DNA of 64,000 nucleotides from Sunxiuqinia sp963677175 (lineage in GTDB: Bacteria > Bacteroidota > Bacteroidia > Bacteroidales > Prolixibacteraceae). Numbering within the stretch: the stretch's first letter is position 1; every line of letters begins with the position of its first letter. Below, one piece after another: positions 15,901 to 24,435 of this stretch. The translations under genes were made by a program, and so were the position numbers. The stretch is taken from the NCBI GenBank assembly GCA_963677175.2, contig CAXXES010000007.1, positions 496,001 to 560,000 on the forward strand, read 5' to 3'. The notes under the pieces were generated by a model, which saw only the letters and a program-made list of their open reading frames with translations, was not told the DNA's origin and ran no database searches.

Positions 15901-17943
15901 TTAATACGCAAGAATTTTCTTGGCAGCGTCATAAATTTTGGTGGTATTGGGTAAAATGGCTCGTTCCAATATCGGATGAAAACCAACCGGGGTAAAAGGT
16001 GAACCAACCCGGTGAACAGGTCCGTCCAGGTACTCAAAAGCTTCTTCCATGATGGTTGCTGCAATTTCAGCCCCAAACCCGGAATGAACCTTATCTTCAT
16101 GAACGACCAATACTTTTCCAATCCTTTTCACACCATTCAGAATGGCCTCTTTATCCAATGGAACCAATGATCTCAAGTCAAGAACTTCACACTCAAATCC
16201 TTCTTCTGCAAGTTTATTGGCCGCCTCAAGACAATGATGCGTCGTATTGCCGTAAGTCACAATAAACAAGTCGCTTCCCTCTCTTCGAGTACGCGCTTTT
16301 CCAAAGGGAACTTCAAAATCGTCAGGAATCACAGACGCTGCCTTGGGATCGTTATACAAAGCTTTTGGCTCCATAAACATGGTCATTCCCCTTGAACGGA
16401 TGGAAGTCCTCAAAAGGCCTGCAGCGTCATCCGCAAAGGATGGATAGACAATCCGAACACCAGGAATGGATGTTAAGGCTCCTTCTATATTTTGTGAATG
16501 GTACAATCCGCCACCGATGTATCCACCTGAAGCCAGGCGGATAGTCACATTGGGGGTGAATTTTCCGTTTGAACGCCAGTAGTCGTGACTGGAATCAACA
16601 TATTGCTCCATAGCCGGCCAGAAGTAATCTGCAAACTCAGCCCCTTCAACCACGATTCGTATCTTCTCGTTAAAACGAGACATGCCGTTGGCTGTTCCCA
16701 TAATGAAATCCTCTGCAATCGGAGCATTAAAAATACGTTCCGGGCCAAATTCCTGCTGAAGACCTTTAGAAACGTTAAAAATGCCTCCCTTATCCTTGTT
16801 GGCCATGTCCTGCCCCCACATGAAGGTATCCGGGTTGTGTTTGAATTCTGCCTTTAGCGTTTCATTTAAACCGGCAATCAATTTCTTTTTCTCACCTTCT
16901 TCTTCATGCGTTCCATCTGGATATTTTTCTGAAACATATGGCTCAGGAATTACAAAATCAGTATAGGACGCGGGATCAGGATCGGGAGCGGCCAAAGCGG
17001 CTTTGTGTGCTGCTTTTAAGGTCACTTTAGCCTCGGCTTCAAGTGCCACTATTTCTTCTTCGGTAAATCGTTTATATCGAATTAACAGCCTCCTGAATTT
17101 AGCAAGTGGGTCATAATCAAGCACGTATTGACGTTCTGCTTCTGAGCGATACAGGTCATGCCGGTCGGAGTTTGAATGCGAACGCATACGTACACAGTTT
17201 GCTTGAACAATAACAGGCTCACCAACTTCCAATGCATGCTTTTTGGCTTCGGTCATGGCATTCATGGAGTCAAAAACATCTTTCCCATTGCAGTGAATTA
17301 TGCGCAGGTTTTTGAAGTTTTTGAAGTTATTGGCCACTTTGCGGGTGGCAGTCTGGTCTTTTTTAGGCACTGAAATTCCGTAGCCATTGTCCTGCACTGC
17401 AAAAATTACCGGAAGTTTTTCCTTTGAAGCACCGTTAATGGCTTCATAAACATATCCTTCGGATAAGGAGGATTCGCCTTGTGAACTTATGGAAACTGCT
17501 TTTTCCCCATAATATTTTATTGCACGGGCAGCTCCTACAGCATGCAAGGTGTGGTTTCCAGTTAAAGACGAAACATTGTGAATGTTCCATTCAGGTTTGG
17601 CAAAATGGTTGGACATGTGCCGTCCTCCACTTGAAGGATCAGTTGCCTTTGAAATGCCATTTAGAATAAGTTCTTCGGCGGTCATTCCCGCTGAAAAAGC
17701 GGTCAGCATATCACGATAATACGGGAACAGGTGATCTTTTTGTTTTTCAAAAACCTGCCCAATGGCAAGCTGTATGCCATCATGCCCTGCGTAGGGCGCA
17801 TGGTAGGACCACCCAATCGCTTGTTTCAGGTAGTTGGGTGCTTTATCATCAATTGCACGCCCAAGGGTCATCAGCTTGAACCAGGATTCCAGTGTTTCTT
17901 TAGGTGTGTTTTTTATTGAATATACTTTTGGTATCGTTGTCAT
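15901..17943 (-). CDS. 2-oxoacid dehydrogenase E1, alpha-beta fusion
   Basis: A 680-residue thiamine-diphosphate enzyme with alpha (residues 1-320) and beta (about 345-680) subunits fused in one chain, as usual in Bacteroidetes. It decarboxylates a branched-chain 2-oxoacid or pyruvate and passes the acyl group to E2. Alpha features are YYRDMLTAFSAGM and the ThDP motif, where the usual GDG is replaced by SQGESSLSEGYVYEA. Beta features are GQDMANKDKGGIFNVSKGL (in parts) and NAPIAEDFIMGTANG. It lies 45 bp after E2 and 11 bp before flavodoxin. E3 (dihydrolipoamide dehydrogenase) is not in the window. Substrate remains open. Confidence 0.92.
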   Translation of the reverse strand: MTTIPKVYSIKNTPKETLESWFKLMTLGRAIDDKAPNYLKQAIGWSYHAPYAGHDGIQLAIGQVFEKQKDHLFPYYRDMLTAFSAGMTAEELILNGISKATDPSSGGRHMSNHFAKPEWNIHNVSSLTGNHTLHAVGAARAIKYYGEKAVSISSQGESSLSEGYVYEAINGASKEKLPVIFAVQDNGYGISVPKKDQTATRKVANNFKNFKNLRIIHCNGKDVFDSMNAMTEAKKHALEVGEPVIVQANCVRMRSHSNSDRHDLYRSEAERQYVLDYDPLAKFRRLLIRYKRFTEEEIVALEAEAKVTLKAAHKAALAAPDPDPASYTDFVIPEPYVSEKYPDGTHEEEGEKKKLIAGLNETLKAEFKHNPDTFMWGQDMANKDKGGIFNVSKGLQQEFGPERIFNAPIAEDFIMGTANGMSRFNEKIRIVVEGAEFADYFWPAMEQYVDSSHDYWRSNGKFTPNVTIRLASGGYIGGGLYHSQNIEGALTSIPGVRIVYPSFADDAAGLLRTSIRSRGMTMFMEPKALYNDPKAASVIPDDFEVPFGKARTRREGSDLFIVTYGNTTHHCLEAANKLAEEGFECEVLDLRSLVPLDKEAILNGVKRIGKVLVVHEDKVHSGFGAEIAATIMEEAFEYLDGPVHRVGSPFTPVGFHPILERAILPNTTKIYDAAKKILAY

Positions 17944-17988
17944 CTCTATATTCTGTCTAAATTAATTCTAAACTATAAATGATCCATC

Positions 17989-19347
17989 TTAGATTTCACG
18001 ATCGATGTCGAAAGCTTCCAGAATGTCTGCTATACGTCGCACAAAAGCTCCTCCCATGGCGCCATCAATGATCCGGTGATCATAGGAAAGAGAAAGAAAC
18101 ATCTTATGACGGACAACGATCACATCTCCTGTTGGCGTTTCCATTACTGCGGGTTTCTTTTCGATCGTACCCGTGGCCAAAATCGCTACTTGAGGCTGAT
18201 TGATAATTGGAGTGCCAATCACATTTCTGAATGAACCAAAATTGGTAATGGTAAAGGTGCCTCCCTGGTAGGCCTCCGGTTTGAGCTTGTTATATCTTGC
18301 TCCCTCTGCCAGTTCATTTAGGCTTTTGGTAATGCCAAGTAGATTTTTTTGTTCCGCCTCTCTAATAACCGGAACTACCAGATTACCATCTGGTTTGGCA
18401 ACAGCAATGGCTACATTCGCTGACTTGTGTAAATAAATTTTATCGCCTTCAACAGAAGAATTCACAATTGGAAATTCCATCAATGCCTTAGCTACAGCTT
18501 CTGTAAACACAGGCATGAAAGTTATTTTTTCACCATATTTCTCCTGAAATTGATTTTTTACTTTGTTTCTCCAAAGAACCAGGTTGGTAACATCCGCTTC
18601 AACCACCGAAGTTACGTGGGCCGAAGTTTGCTTTGATTTTACCATGTGGTCGGCAATTAACTTGCGAACACGATCCATTTCGATAATTTGCTGATCTCCG
18701 CCAATTGATGAGCTTATTTTGGGGGCTGAGGGTTTTGAAACATCAGCTTTTTCGGTAGTTTTAGATTGACCAACTTTATCCGCTTGTTTATCTTCCATGT
18801 ATTTAAGCAAGTCATTTTTTTGAACTCGTCCGTTTTCTCCCGAACCTTCGATTGTTTCAAGCTCCTCCAGTGAAACATTTTCTTTTTCAGCAATACTTTT
18901 AACGAGCGGAGAATAAAAACGTTTTGATTCTGATTTAATACTTGAACTTTTTACGGGGGTTTCAGCAGCAGCTTTAGTTTTTTCCGTCTCGGCTTCCTTT
19001 GTCGGTGGAGCCTCCTCCGTAATTGCTTCAACTGTTGGGGCAGGAACTTCTTCTTTCTCTTTATCCGTTGTTTTCGCTGTCTTATCAGCCTCGCTATCAT
19101 CATCTCCTCCCAGGTTGACAATGGCAACAACTTCTCCAACAGGAACCAAAGCATCTTCCTGAAAGAATATTTTAGTAATAACACCATCAACAGGCGATGG
19201 GATTTCAGAATCTACTTTATCGGTTGCCACTTCGAATACAGGATCGTCCTCCTCAATTGTATCTCCCTCTTTGACAAACCATTTGGTAATTGTAGCTTCC
19301 TGAACACTTTCGCCTAGTTTAGGCATTAGGATCTTGAACTCTGACAT
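17989..19347 (-). CDS. Dihydrolipoamide acyltransferase E2
   Basis: A 452-residue E2 core. The lipoyl domain has the acceptor lysine in EVATDKVDSEI near residue 43. An Ala/Pro/Glu/Lys-rich linker spans about 85-140, and a peripheral subunit-binding domain (FYSPLVKSIAEKENVSLEEL, then GSGENGRVQKNDLL) spans about 145-185. The catalytic acyltransferase domain ends with SLSYDHRIIDGAMGG, which holds the His and Asp. It transfers the acyl group made by E1 to CoA. It is the first gene of the E2-E1-flavodoxin operon. The lipoyl cofactor would be made by LipA at 47.8-48.7 kb. Branched-chain or pyruvate specificity cannot be read. Confidence 0.93.
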   Translation of the reverse strand: MSEFKILMPKLGESVQEATITKWFVKEGDTIEEDDPVFEVATDKVDSEIPSPVDGVITKIFFQEDALVPVGEVVAIVNLGGDDDSEADKTAKTTDKEKEEVPAPTVEAITEEAPPTKEAETEKTKAAAETPVKSSSIKSESKRFYSPLVKSIAEKENVSLEELETIEGSGENGRVQKNDLLKYMEDKQADKVGQSKTTEKADVSKPSAPKISSSIGGDQQIIEMDRVRKLIADHMVKSKQTSAHVTSVVEADVTNLVLWRNKVKNQFQEKYGEKITFMPVFTEAVAKALMEFPIVNSSVEGDKIYLHKSANVAIAVAKPDGNLVVPVIREAEQKNLLGITKSLNELAEGARYNKLKPEAYQGGTFTITNFGSFRNVIGTPIINQPQVAILATGTIEKKPAVMETPTGDVIVVRHKMFLSLSYDHRIIDGAMGGAFVRRIADILEAFDIDREI

Positions 19348-19533
19348 ACTCCAAAAATTATTTATTTAACATTTGATTATCCTTGAAAATTCAACTTATT
19401 CAACAAGCTGTGAATTGAAAAGTTCAAGCTTGAAAAATGTTGATAAATGATTTTGATAAATATGAATGTTAAGGAAATACGGCTCCTTATTGATGGATGA
19501 TTTGGACAAAGAAAATTTACAAGCAAAAAGTGA

Positions 19534-19986
19534 CTATTCAATGATAATTCTCTCGAAAACACCAATGATATCTTTCGAATTGTTAGCCTGTCTTAGCTCT
19601 TGTTCAACAGAATCAGTCTCTTGGTTGAAAATGAGAATCGATTTATTTATAATTTCAACCATTTCTTTTTCAATTTTCTCATGAGAAAGAAGATCCTTCT
19701 TTTTACACTTTCGGTAGTGTTTAGTTAATTTCTGAATGGAATAGTACAGATCAGGCTTTTCAATTTCGATCGAAGCAGTATAGGTTGGTGGTCCAAGATT
19801 CACTTCTTTTGTGTATACCCGCTTGAATTGTTCCAACTTAACAGACAAGGTTTCACCTAACAATTTATCGAAAGTACATTCTCTGATTTCCGGAAATTCG
19901 CAGGGGGTTTGTTTGAACTGATATAATTCCTGGGCCTTTGAAGATATTGCAATGAGAAAACAACAGATACAAAAAGATAACTTCAT
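19534..19986 (-). CDS. Small secreted protein of unknown function
   Basis: A 150-residue protein with a signal peptide MKLSFCICCFLIAISSKAQ. The mature part has three or four Cys (CEFPEIRECTFDKLLGET), a Lys/Glu-rich helical middle (KHYRKCKKKDLLSHEK) and no recognised domain. It stands alone between the E2 gene and the serine hydrolase; the 186 bp after its stop are AT-rich. It is expected in the periplasm or outside. Function unknown. Confidence 0.65.
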   Translation of the reverse strand: MKLSFCICCFLIAISSKAQELYQFKQTPCEFPEIRECTFDKLLGETLSVKLEQFKRVYTKEVNLGPPTYTASIEIEKPDLYYSIQKLTKHYRKCKKKDLLSHEKIEKEMVEIINKSILIFNQETDSVEQELRQANNSKDIIGVFERIIIE

Positions 19987-20079
19987 AAATCATTCCTCCT
20001 CTTTTCAGATTTCGCTTAAAAGTAGAAAAAAAAAGACACAGAAAATGAAAGTCGGGTAAATAATGCTAAAAATACCTCC

Positions 20080-21381
20080 CTAATTGATGGCTAAAGGTAG
20101 CGTTTCAATTGGATAATAATTGAAAAGGTCCTGCTGTGGCCAGTCTTTTACCTTGTTTGTAAGACCAAGCATAAAGCTGTTAATCCCGGATGAAAACTTT
20201 GACCCCTGCCAACTGCTCGAGTTTGAAAGAAAAATCCAGCTTAGTCCATCAGGCTGCCGTTTAAGCATGGCTACCGATCCGGCCATACTACCGGTTCGGG
20301 TCCAGGAACCATGGCCGGTTGTTGAACGCCAGCCTAACGGGCCCTTCGCATAAGTATTATCTGTCATTTCAAGAATGGAGCTATCTTCCAAGATATCGCG
20401 GACATTGGGATAGCCATCAATTAAAACCAACAAGCGGGCCAATTCAACCGACGAGCATATCCAACCGCCGGCAGCGCCAAGTAATTCAATAGGATTGCCT
20501 CCGTAGGATTTAGGAACCTGAATTCCGCTACCTTCATAACTGAAGATGAGTTGACTTCCGGTTTGCTCAAAATAATCAACTTCATTCGGAAATTTATGAG
20601 AAAAATTACTACGTCCTATGTGCATATCAATAATGCCGTTGGGAATCAGGATATCCTCGCGGATATAATCTTCATAGCTTTTCCCGGTAACGGCTGAAAT
20701 CACTTCTCCTAAAAACATGTATCCCACATTGGAATAGGAAACTTGCGTTCCCGGAGGAAAAGACAGTTGCCGGCTAGCTATGTATTTTGAATAGGTATTC
20801 ATTGTTGCCGGCGGTGTATCCCCAACTTTATCTGCAATGCTTAAGGAGTGAAAGGCCGGATCGCCGTAACGCTGGGACCATCCTCCCGAATGCGCCAACA
20901 AATTACGGACAGTAATATTGTAAAGCTTTTTATCACGAACATCCTCAAAGTACTGATTATCGATAATGGCTCCGGGCCCAAATACCTGATCAGAAAGTGC
21001 CAGCCTTTTTTCTTCCACCAGCTTCATAATAGCCATGGCTGTTAGTAATTTGGAGACACTCGCCACGCGAAAAAGGTTGCCTGGATGAACATCATTGCCT
21101 TCCCTGTCTGCCTCTCCAAAACCTTGGGCGTAAACCAATCTTTCATCTTTCAAAATAGCTATAGACACGCCTTTAAGCTCCCACCTTTGAATGAAGCGCT
21201 TGACTTGTTTCTCAATATATTTAGAATGCTCAAAGTCGGAAAGCCCATTTTTTATTCGGTAATTGAGTCCTTTGAGTTCGAGTTCATAGTAAGCAGGAAT
21301 CTGCTTTAGTCTATTGACTCGCTTGGAACCATAGAATAAGACAAACAAAATAATTAAAACGATATATTTTAAATACTTCAT
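20080..21381 (-). CDS. Beta-lactamase-family serine hydrolase
   Basis: A protein of about 433 residues with an N-terminal membrane anchor (MKYLKYIVLIILFVLFYG). It has the penicillin-binding/class C fold motifs: SxxK as SVSK in VASVSKLLTAM, YxN as YSN in VSYSNVGYMFLGEV, and a HxG-like HGSWTRTGSMAGS near the end. It probably acts on peptides or esters in the periplasm; true beta-lactamase activity is not implied. The frame extends seven codons upstream to 21402, almost touching the pyrD stop, but MKYLKYI fits a signal anchor better. It may be cotranscribed with pyrKD. Substrate unknown. Confidence 0.85.
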   Translation of the reverse strand: MKYLKYIVLIILFVLFYGSKRVNRLKQIPAYYELELKGLNYRIKNGLSDFEHSKYIEKQVKRFIQRWELKGVSIAILKDERLVYAQGFGEADREGNDVHPGNLFRVASVSKLLTAMAIMKLVEEKRLALSDQVFGPGAIIDNQYFEDVRDKKLYNITVRNLLAHSGGWSQRYGDPAFHSLSIADKVGDTPPATMNTYSKYIASRQLSFPPGTQVSYSNVGYMFLGEVISAVTGKSYEDYIREDILIPNGIIDMHIGRSNFSHKFPNEVDYFEQTGSQLIFSYEGSGIQVPKSYGGNPIELLGAAGGWICSSVELARLLVLIDGYPNVRDILEDSSILEMTDNTYAKGPLGWRSTTGHGSWTRTGSMAGSVAMLKRQPDGLSWIFLSNSSSWQGSKFSSGINSFMLGLTNKVKDWPQQDLFNYYPIETLPLAIN

Positions 21382-21407
21382 ATTTACAAAGATGAATTTC
21401 AAGCGGT

Positions 21408-22319
21408 TTACAGTTGTAAACTTCCTGTTAGTTCACTTATTGTCTGCATGTTATTAATTTTCAGGTAGTCCTCAATGCCGTCTACAATTTGAACGGGAAT
21501 GGCAGGATCAATAAAAATAGCTGTTCCAACCTGGACAGCAGAAGCACCGGCAATTAAAAACTCAATCGCGTCGGTTGCATTCATAATTCCACCCATTCCA
21601 ATAATTGGAATTTTTACTGAATTGTACACCTGCCAAACCATTCTAAGTGCAATGGGCTTAATAGCCGGTCCGGAAAGTCCTCCTGTGATGGTTGATAAAA
21701 CTGGTTTTCGACTATTGGCATCCACTGCCATCCCTAGAAAAGTATTGACAAGCGAAACACTGTCTGCGCCTTGCCCTTCAACAGCTTTGGCAATTTCCGA
21801 AATATCAGTCACATTTGGTGAAAGCTTCACTATTAAAGGTTTATCATACACCCGGCGGACAGCGCGAACAACAGCTTCGGCCGAAGGACAGCTAACGCCA
21901 AAGGCCATTCCACCTTCTTTTACATTCGGACAACTGATATTCAGCTCAATTGCCGGAATTTTGTCCAGCTCGTTGATTCGTTCTGTTAATTCGACATACT
22001 CTTCAATGGTTGAACCATTGACATTGACAATGAAATTACTGTCGATATCCTTGATATTGGGATAGATATTCTGAATGAAATTATCCACTCCTTTATTCTG
22101 TAAGCCAACAGCATTAAGCATTCCCGAAGGTGTTTCGGCCATTCTTGGATAGTCGTTCCCCTGGCGTGGCTTCAGGGTAGTGCCTTTCATAACAACGCCC
22201 CCAAGTTTAGATAAATCAATAAAATCAGCGATCTCCTCCCCAAAACCACAGGTTCCGGAGGCTGTTAAAACCGGATTCATAAAGACAAGATCTTTTATAC
22301 GAACACTTAAATCTACCAT
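21408..22319 (-). CDS. pyrD: Dihydroorotate dehydrogenase B, catalytic subunit
   Basis: A 303-residue FMN enzyme oxidising dihydroorotate to orotate in pyrimidine synthesis. It has the class 1B pattern: NPVLTASGTCGFGEE near the N-terminus, NISCPNVKEGGMAFG with the catalytic Cys loop just after it (FGVSCPS), LIVKLSPNVTDI, and GMGGIMNATDAIEFLIAGA (in parts GMGGIMNA and FLIAGASAVQVG) binding FMN phosphate. Its ATG overlaps the end of pyrK by 7 bp, so the two are translationally coupled. It works as a heterotetramer with PyrK using NAD. Confidence 0.95.
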   Translation of the reverse strand: MVDLSVRIKDLVFMNPVLTASGTCGFGEEIADFIDLSKLGGVVMKGTTLKPRQGNDYPRMAETPSGMLNAVGLQNKGVDNFIQNIYPNIKDIDSNFIVNVNGSTIEEYVELTERINELDKIPAIELNISCPNVKEGGMAFGVSCPSAEAVVRAVRRVYDKPLIVKLSPNVTDISEIAKAVEGQGADSVSLVNTFLGMAVDANSRKPVLSTITGGLSGPAIKPIALRMVWQVYNSVKIPIIGMGGIMNATDAIEFLIAGASAVQVGTAIFIDPAIPVQIVDGIEDYLKINNMQTISELTGSLQL

Positions 22320-23086
22320 GTCAGTTTATTAATATTAAACACCGGTCCATCAGTACAAACACATTGATTGCCGTCAATTGTTTTTTCCACACAGCAAAGG
22401 CAAACACCAAATCCGCAGGCCATCATGTTTTCAAGCGATGCTTCACAGAAGATGTTATTTTCAGCCGCTGTTTTCGCTACAGCTTTCATCATTAAATCCG
22501 GTCCACAAATGTAAACTCTGTCGAATGAACTCAATTGTTCGCTAAAAACCGGATGATGGGTAACAAATCCTTTTTCCCCCAGACTGCCGTCCTCTGTCGT
22601 GAAATAATAATTGCCATGCGCCTTGTACGATGCAACATCAATATGATCTTTTATACTTCGGGCTCCAATAATTACATGCACCTGTTCTGGTTTTAAGCCA
22701 CAGATTTTAGCTAAGAAAAGCATTGGTGCTACTCCGCTGCCACCTCCAATCAATAGCACTTTATCATTCTCCTCCGGAAAAGTAAAACGACTACCCAGCG
22801 GGAAAATTACACTAATTTTTTCTCCAGGCTGATAAGTTGTTAATACTTTGGAACCTCGTCCAAGAATTTTCACAAGCAATGAAAAGGTGTTGTTTTCGTA
22901 ATCCACATCCAGGATCGAAAATGGGCGCCTCAAAAAGATTTCCGTAGCTTTCTTTATTTCCACATTAACAAATTGTCCGGGAAACATTTGGGGCAATTTT
23001 GCAGGAGCTTGAAGAACAAGCTTGAAGTTATCATGATTTAATTGGATGTTCTCAATCAGAAGTAGTTCTTGAACTCTCTTTTTCAT
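22313..23086 (-). CDS. pyrK: Dihydroorotate dehydrogenase B, electron-transfer subunit
   Basis: A 257-residue flavoprotein passing electrons from PyrD to NAD. The FAD-binding RRPFSILD is near residue 55, the NAD-binding GGGSGVAPMLFLA near 112, and the [2Fe-2S] ligands are in MACGFGVCLCC plus the later Cys in QCVCTDG. It is the promoter-proximal gene of pyrKD. A 17-bp palindrome sits in the leader at 23121-23137, and TACCTTTG (minus strand, 23148-23155) is a candidate -7 element in front of it. Confidence 0.94.
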   Translation of the reverse strand: MKKRVQELLLIENIQLNHDNFKLVLQAPAKLPQMFPGQFVNVEIKKATEIFLRRPFSILDVDYENNTFSLLVKILGRGSKVLTTYQPGEKISVIFPLGSRFTFPEENDKVLLIGGGSGVAPMLFLAKICGLKPEQVHVIIGARSIKDHIDVASYKAHGNYYFTTEDGSLGEKGFVTHHPVFSEQLSSFDRVYICGPDLMMKAVAKTAAENNIFCEASLENMMACGFGVCLCCVEKTIDGNQCVCTDGPVFNINKLTW

Positions 23087-23120
23087 TCGAAAGACACTTT
23101 ATTTATATACGCTACATACA

Positions 23121-23137
23121 TCGTATCACAGATACGA
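23121..23137. promoter_or_regulatory. 17-bp palindrome in the pyrKD leader
   Basis: TCGTATCACAGATACGA has perfect 7-bp arms around ACA. It lies between a possible -7 element (23148-23155, minus strand) and the pyrK start at 23086, with no T run to make it a terminator. That position suits an operator, possibly for the XRE gene encoded just upstream. Confidence 0.5.
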
Positions 23138-23166
23138 GATATCCGGGCAAAGGTAACCAGAAAAAT

Positions 23167-23601
23167 TTATTTTGACGGACCGTATTCTTTAAAAGTTTGA
23201 TCGGTGTAAAAGACTACAATTCGCTCGATTTCCTTGGTTTTAGGAGCTACCGAATTCTCTGTTTCGATGTGTTGAATAGGAATTTGAGGAGTAGCCACTT
23301 CAGTAGCCTCGTTTGTAGTTTTCGGCTCAGCTTGTTTGGGGATTTCCTGCTTTACATCCTCTGGAAATAGTTGCTGCTGATCAATCTGACCATGTTCCAG
23401 CATATTGCCAGTTCCCATGATTAGCCATTTGGCATTCATTTCAGGATAAGTCTCCAGTAATTTTGCGATAAACTGAAAACTTGGCTTGTTACGTCCGTGA
23501 AGCACATGGGTCACATTGGATCGTTGCACGCCGATTGTATCTGCAAGCTCCGATGAGCTGATGCTTCTATAATCCATAAAACGCTTTATCCTGCTATTCA
23601 T
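23167..23601 (-). CDS. XRE-family transcriptional regulator
   Basis: A 144-residue protein with an N-terminal helix-turn-helix (MNSRIKRFMDYRSISSSEL, then IGVQRSNVTHVLHGRNKPS and FIAKLLETYPEMNAKWLIMG), the common Bacteroidetes short XRE type. The second half is low-complexity, rich in Gln, Glu, Pro and Thr, with a C-terminal RIVVFYTDQTFKEYGPSK segment also usual in that type. It is encoded just before pyrKD on the same strand with an 80-bp gap that contains a palindrome. Regulation of pyrKD or itself is possible but not shown. Confidence 0.82.
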   Translation of the reverse strand: MNSRIKRFMDYRSISSSELADTIGVQRSNVTHVLHGRNKPSFQFIAKLLETYPEMNAKWLIMGTGNMLEHGQIDQQQLFPEDVKQEIPKQAEPKTTNEATEVATPQIPIQHIETENSVAPKTKEIERIVVFYTDQTFKEYGPSK

Positions 23602-24435
23602 TTATGAGAATTGTGTTTTTACAAAACTAATCCATTAGATCTAGATAATAAAGTAAAAATAGAAGAATCTTTGATTCTCATTTGTAAATCATTTTTTACT
23701 GCATTAATGAAAAGGTCTTTAATCATGCTGAGATTTAGGTTTATATAAACCTTGCAACGAACTCACAGGGACACCTTTAAGTGCATGTATATTAATCTTT
23801 TTTGAACGAATAATGAATAAGTTTCCACATGCCTCTATTAGTACTTTAAGTGAAAGTGCTTAAAGTACTGGATTTTAATTAAATATACACACAAAGCCTA
23901 AACCCGACTATTTGGTCGACTCCCCTACCCTTCAATTAACAAATGTATGGCATGAAGTGAATAATCTTCTGATTTTGGGTTGTAATTTGTAACACAGCTA
24001 GGAAGATTCGTAATTCACATTTGTCTTAGAAGAGTAAATTTTAGTTACAAATTAGAATTGCAAATTACAATTCTGGATTTTTTCTCTTTGTTGATTCAAA
24101 CTTAATTTGTCGTGTTTATTTACCGGCGATAGCTCAGTAAGAATGAAATATTCAATTCTGAGGCGTTTAAATTCTCCGTCCACATTCTTAATTGATTGTT
24201 AATGAATGAATCAATTGCAATGCAACCTTCTCTTGCTGCTCGCTCAAATAGTAAAAAACAGCCGGTTTTTATCAGATTTAAGACAATCATGTACTTGTTT
24301 GTGATTTTTGGGGTGGCGATTTCTTTTTTGAGGAAATTTTATGCTGATCCTATCTTTTTTCGCTAAGCTTGTTTAATTTCGCTTCCGTCAGTTTTTAATT
24401 GAATTTATTGATCGTACAAAATTTAAGAACATCAC
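23602..24435. other. AT-rich intergenic region with inverted repeats
   Basis: 834 bp between divergent genes with no credible frame. Nested inverted repeats lie at 23982-24074: TGTAATTTGTAAC and GTTACAAATTA, followed by AGAATTG (24054-24060) and CAATTCT (24068-24074) with GGATTTTTT after it. This could be a non-coding RNA with a terminator or a small non-autonomous element. A 15-bp tRNA D-arm-like stretch at 24124 is noted elsewhere and not supported. Confidence 0.5.

Noticed and set aside
21499..22065. 188-codon frame antisense to pyrD
   Set aside because: It is a shadow of pyrD, which has all its catalytic motifs intact.
24124..24138. CGGCGATAGCTCAGT, like the 5' and D-arm part of a tRNA
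   Set aside because: No anticodon arm, no T arm with GTTCRANNC and no acceptor partner follow within 80 bases; too short to call even a fragment.
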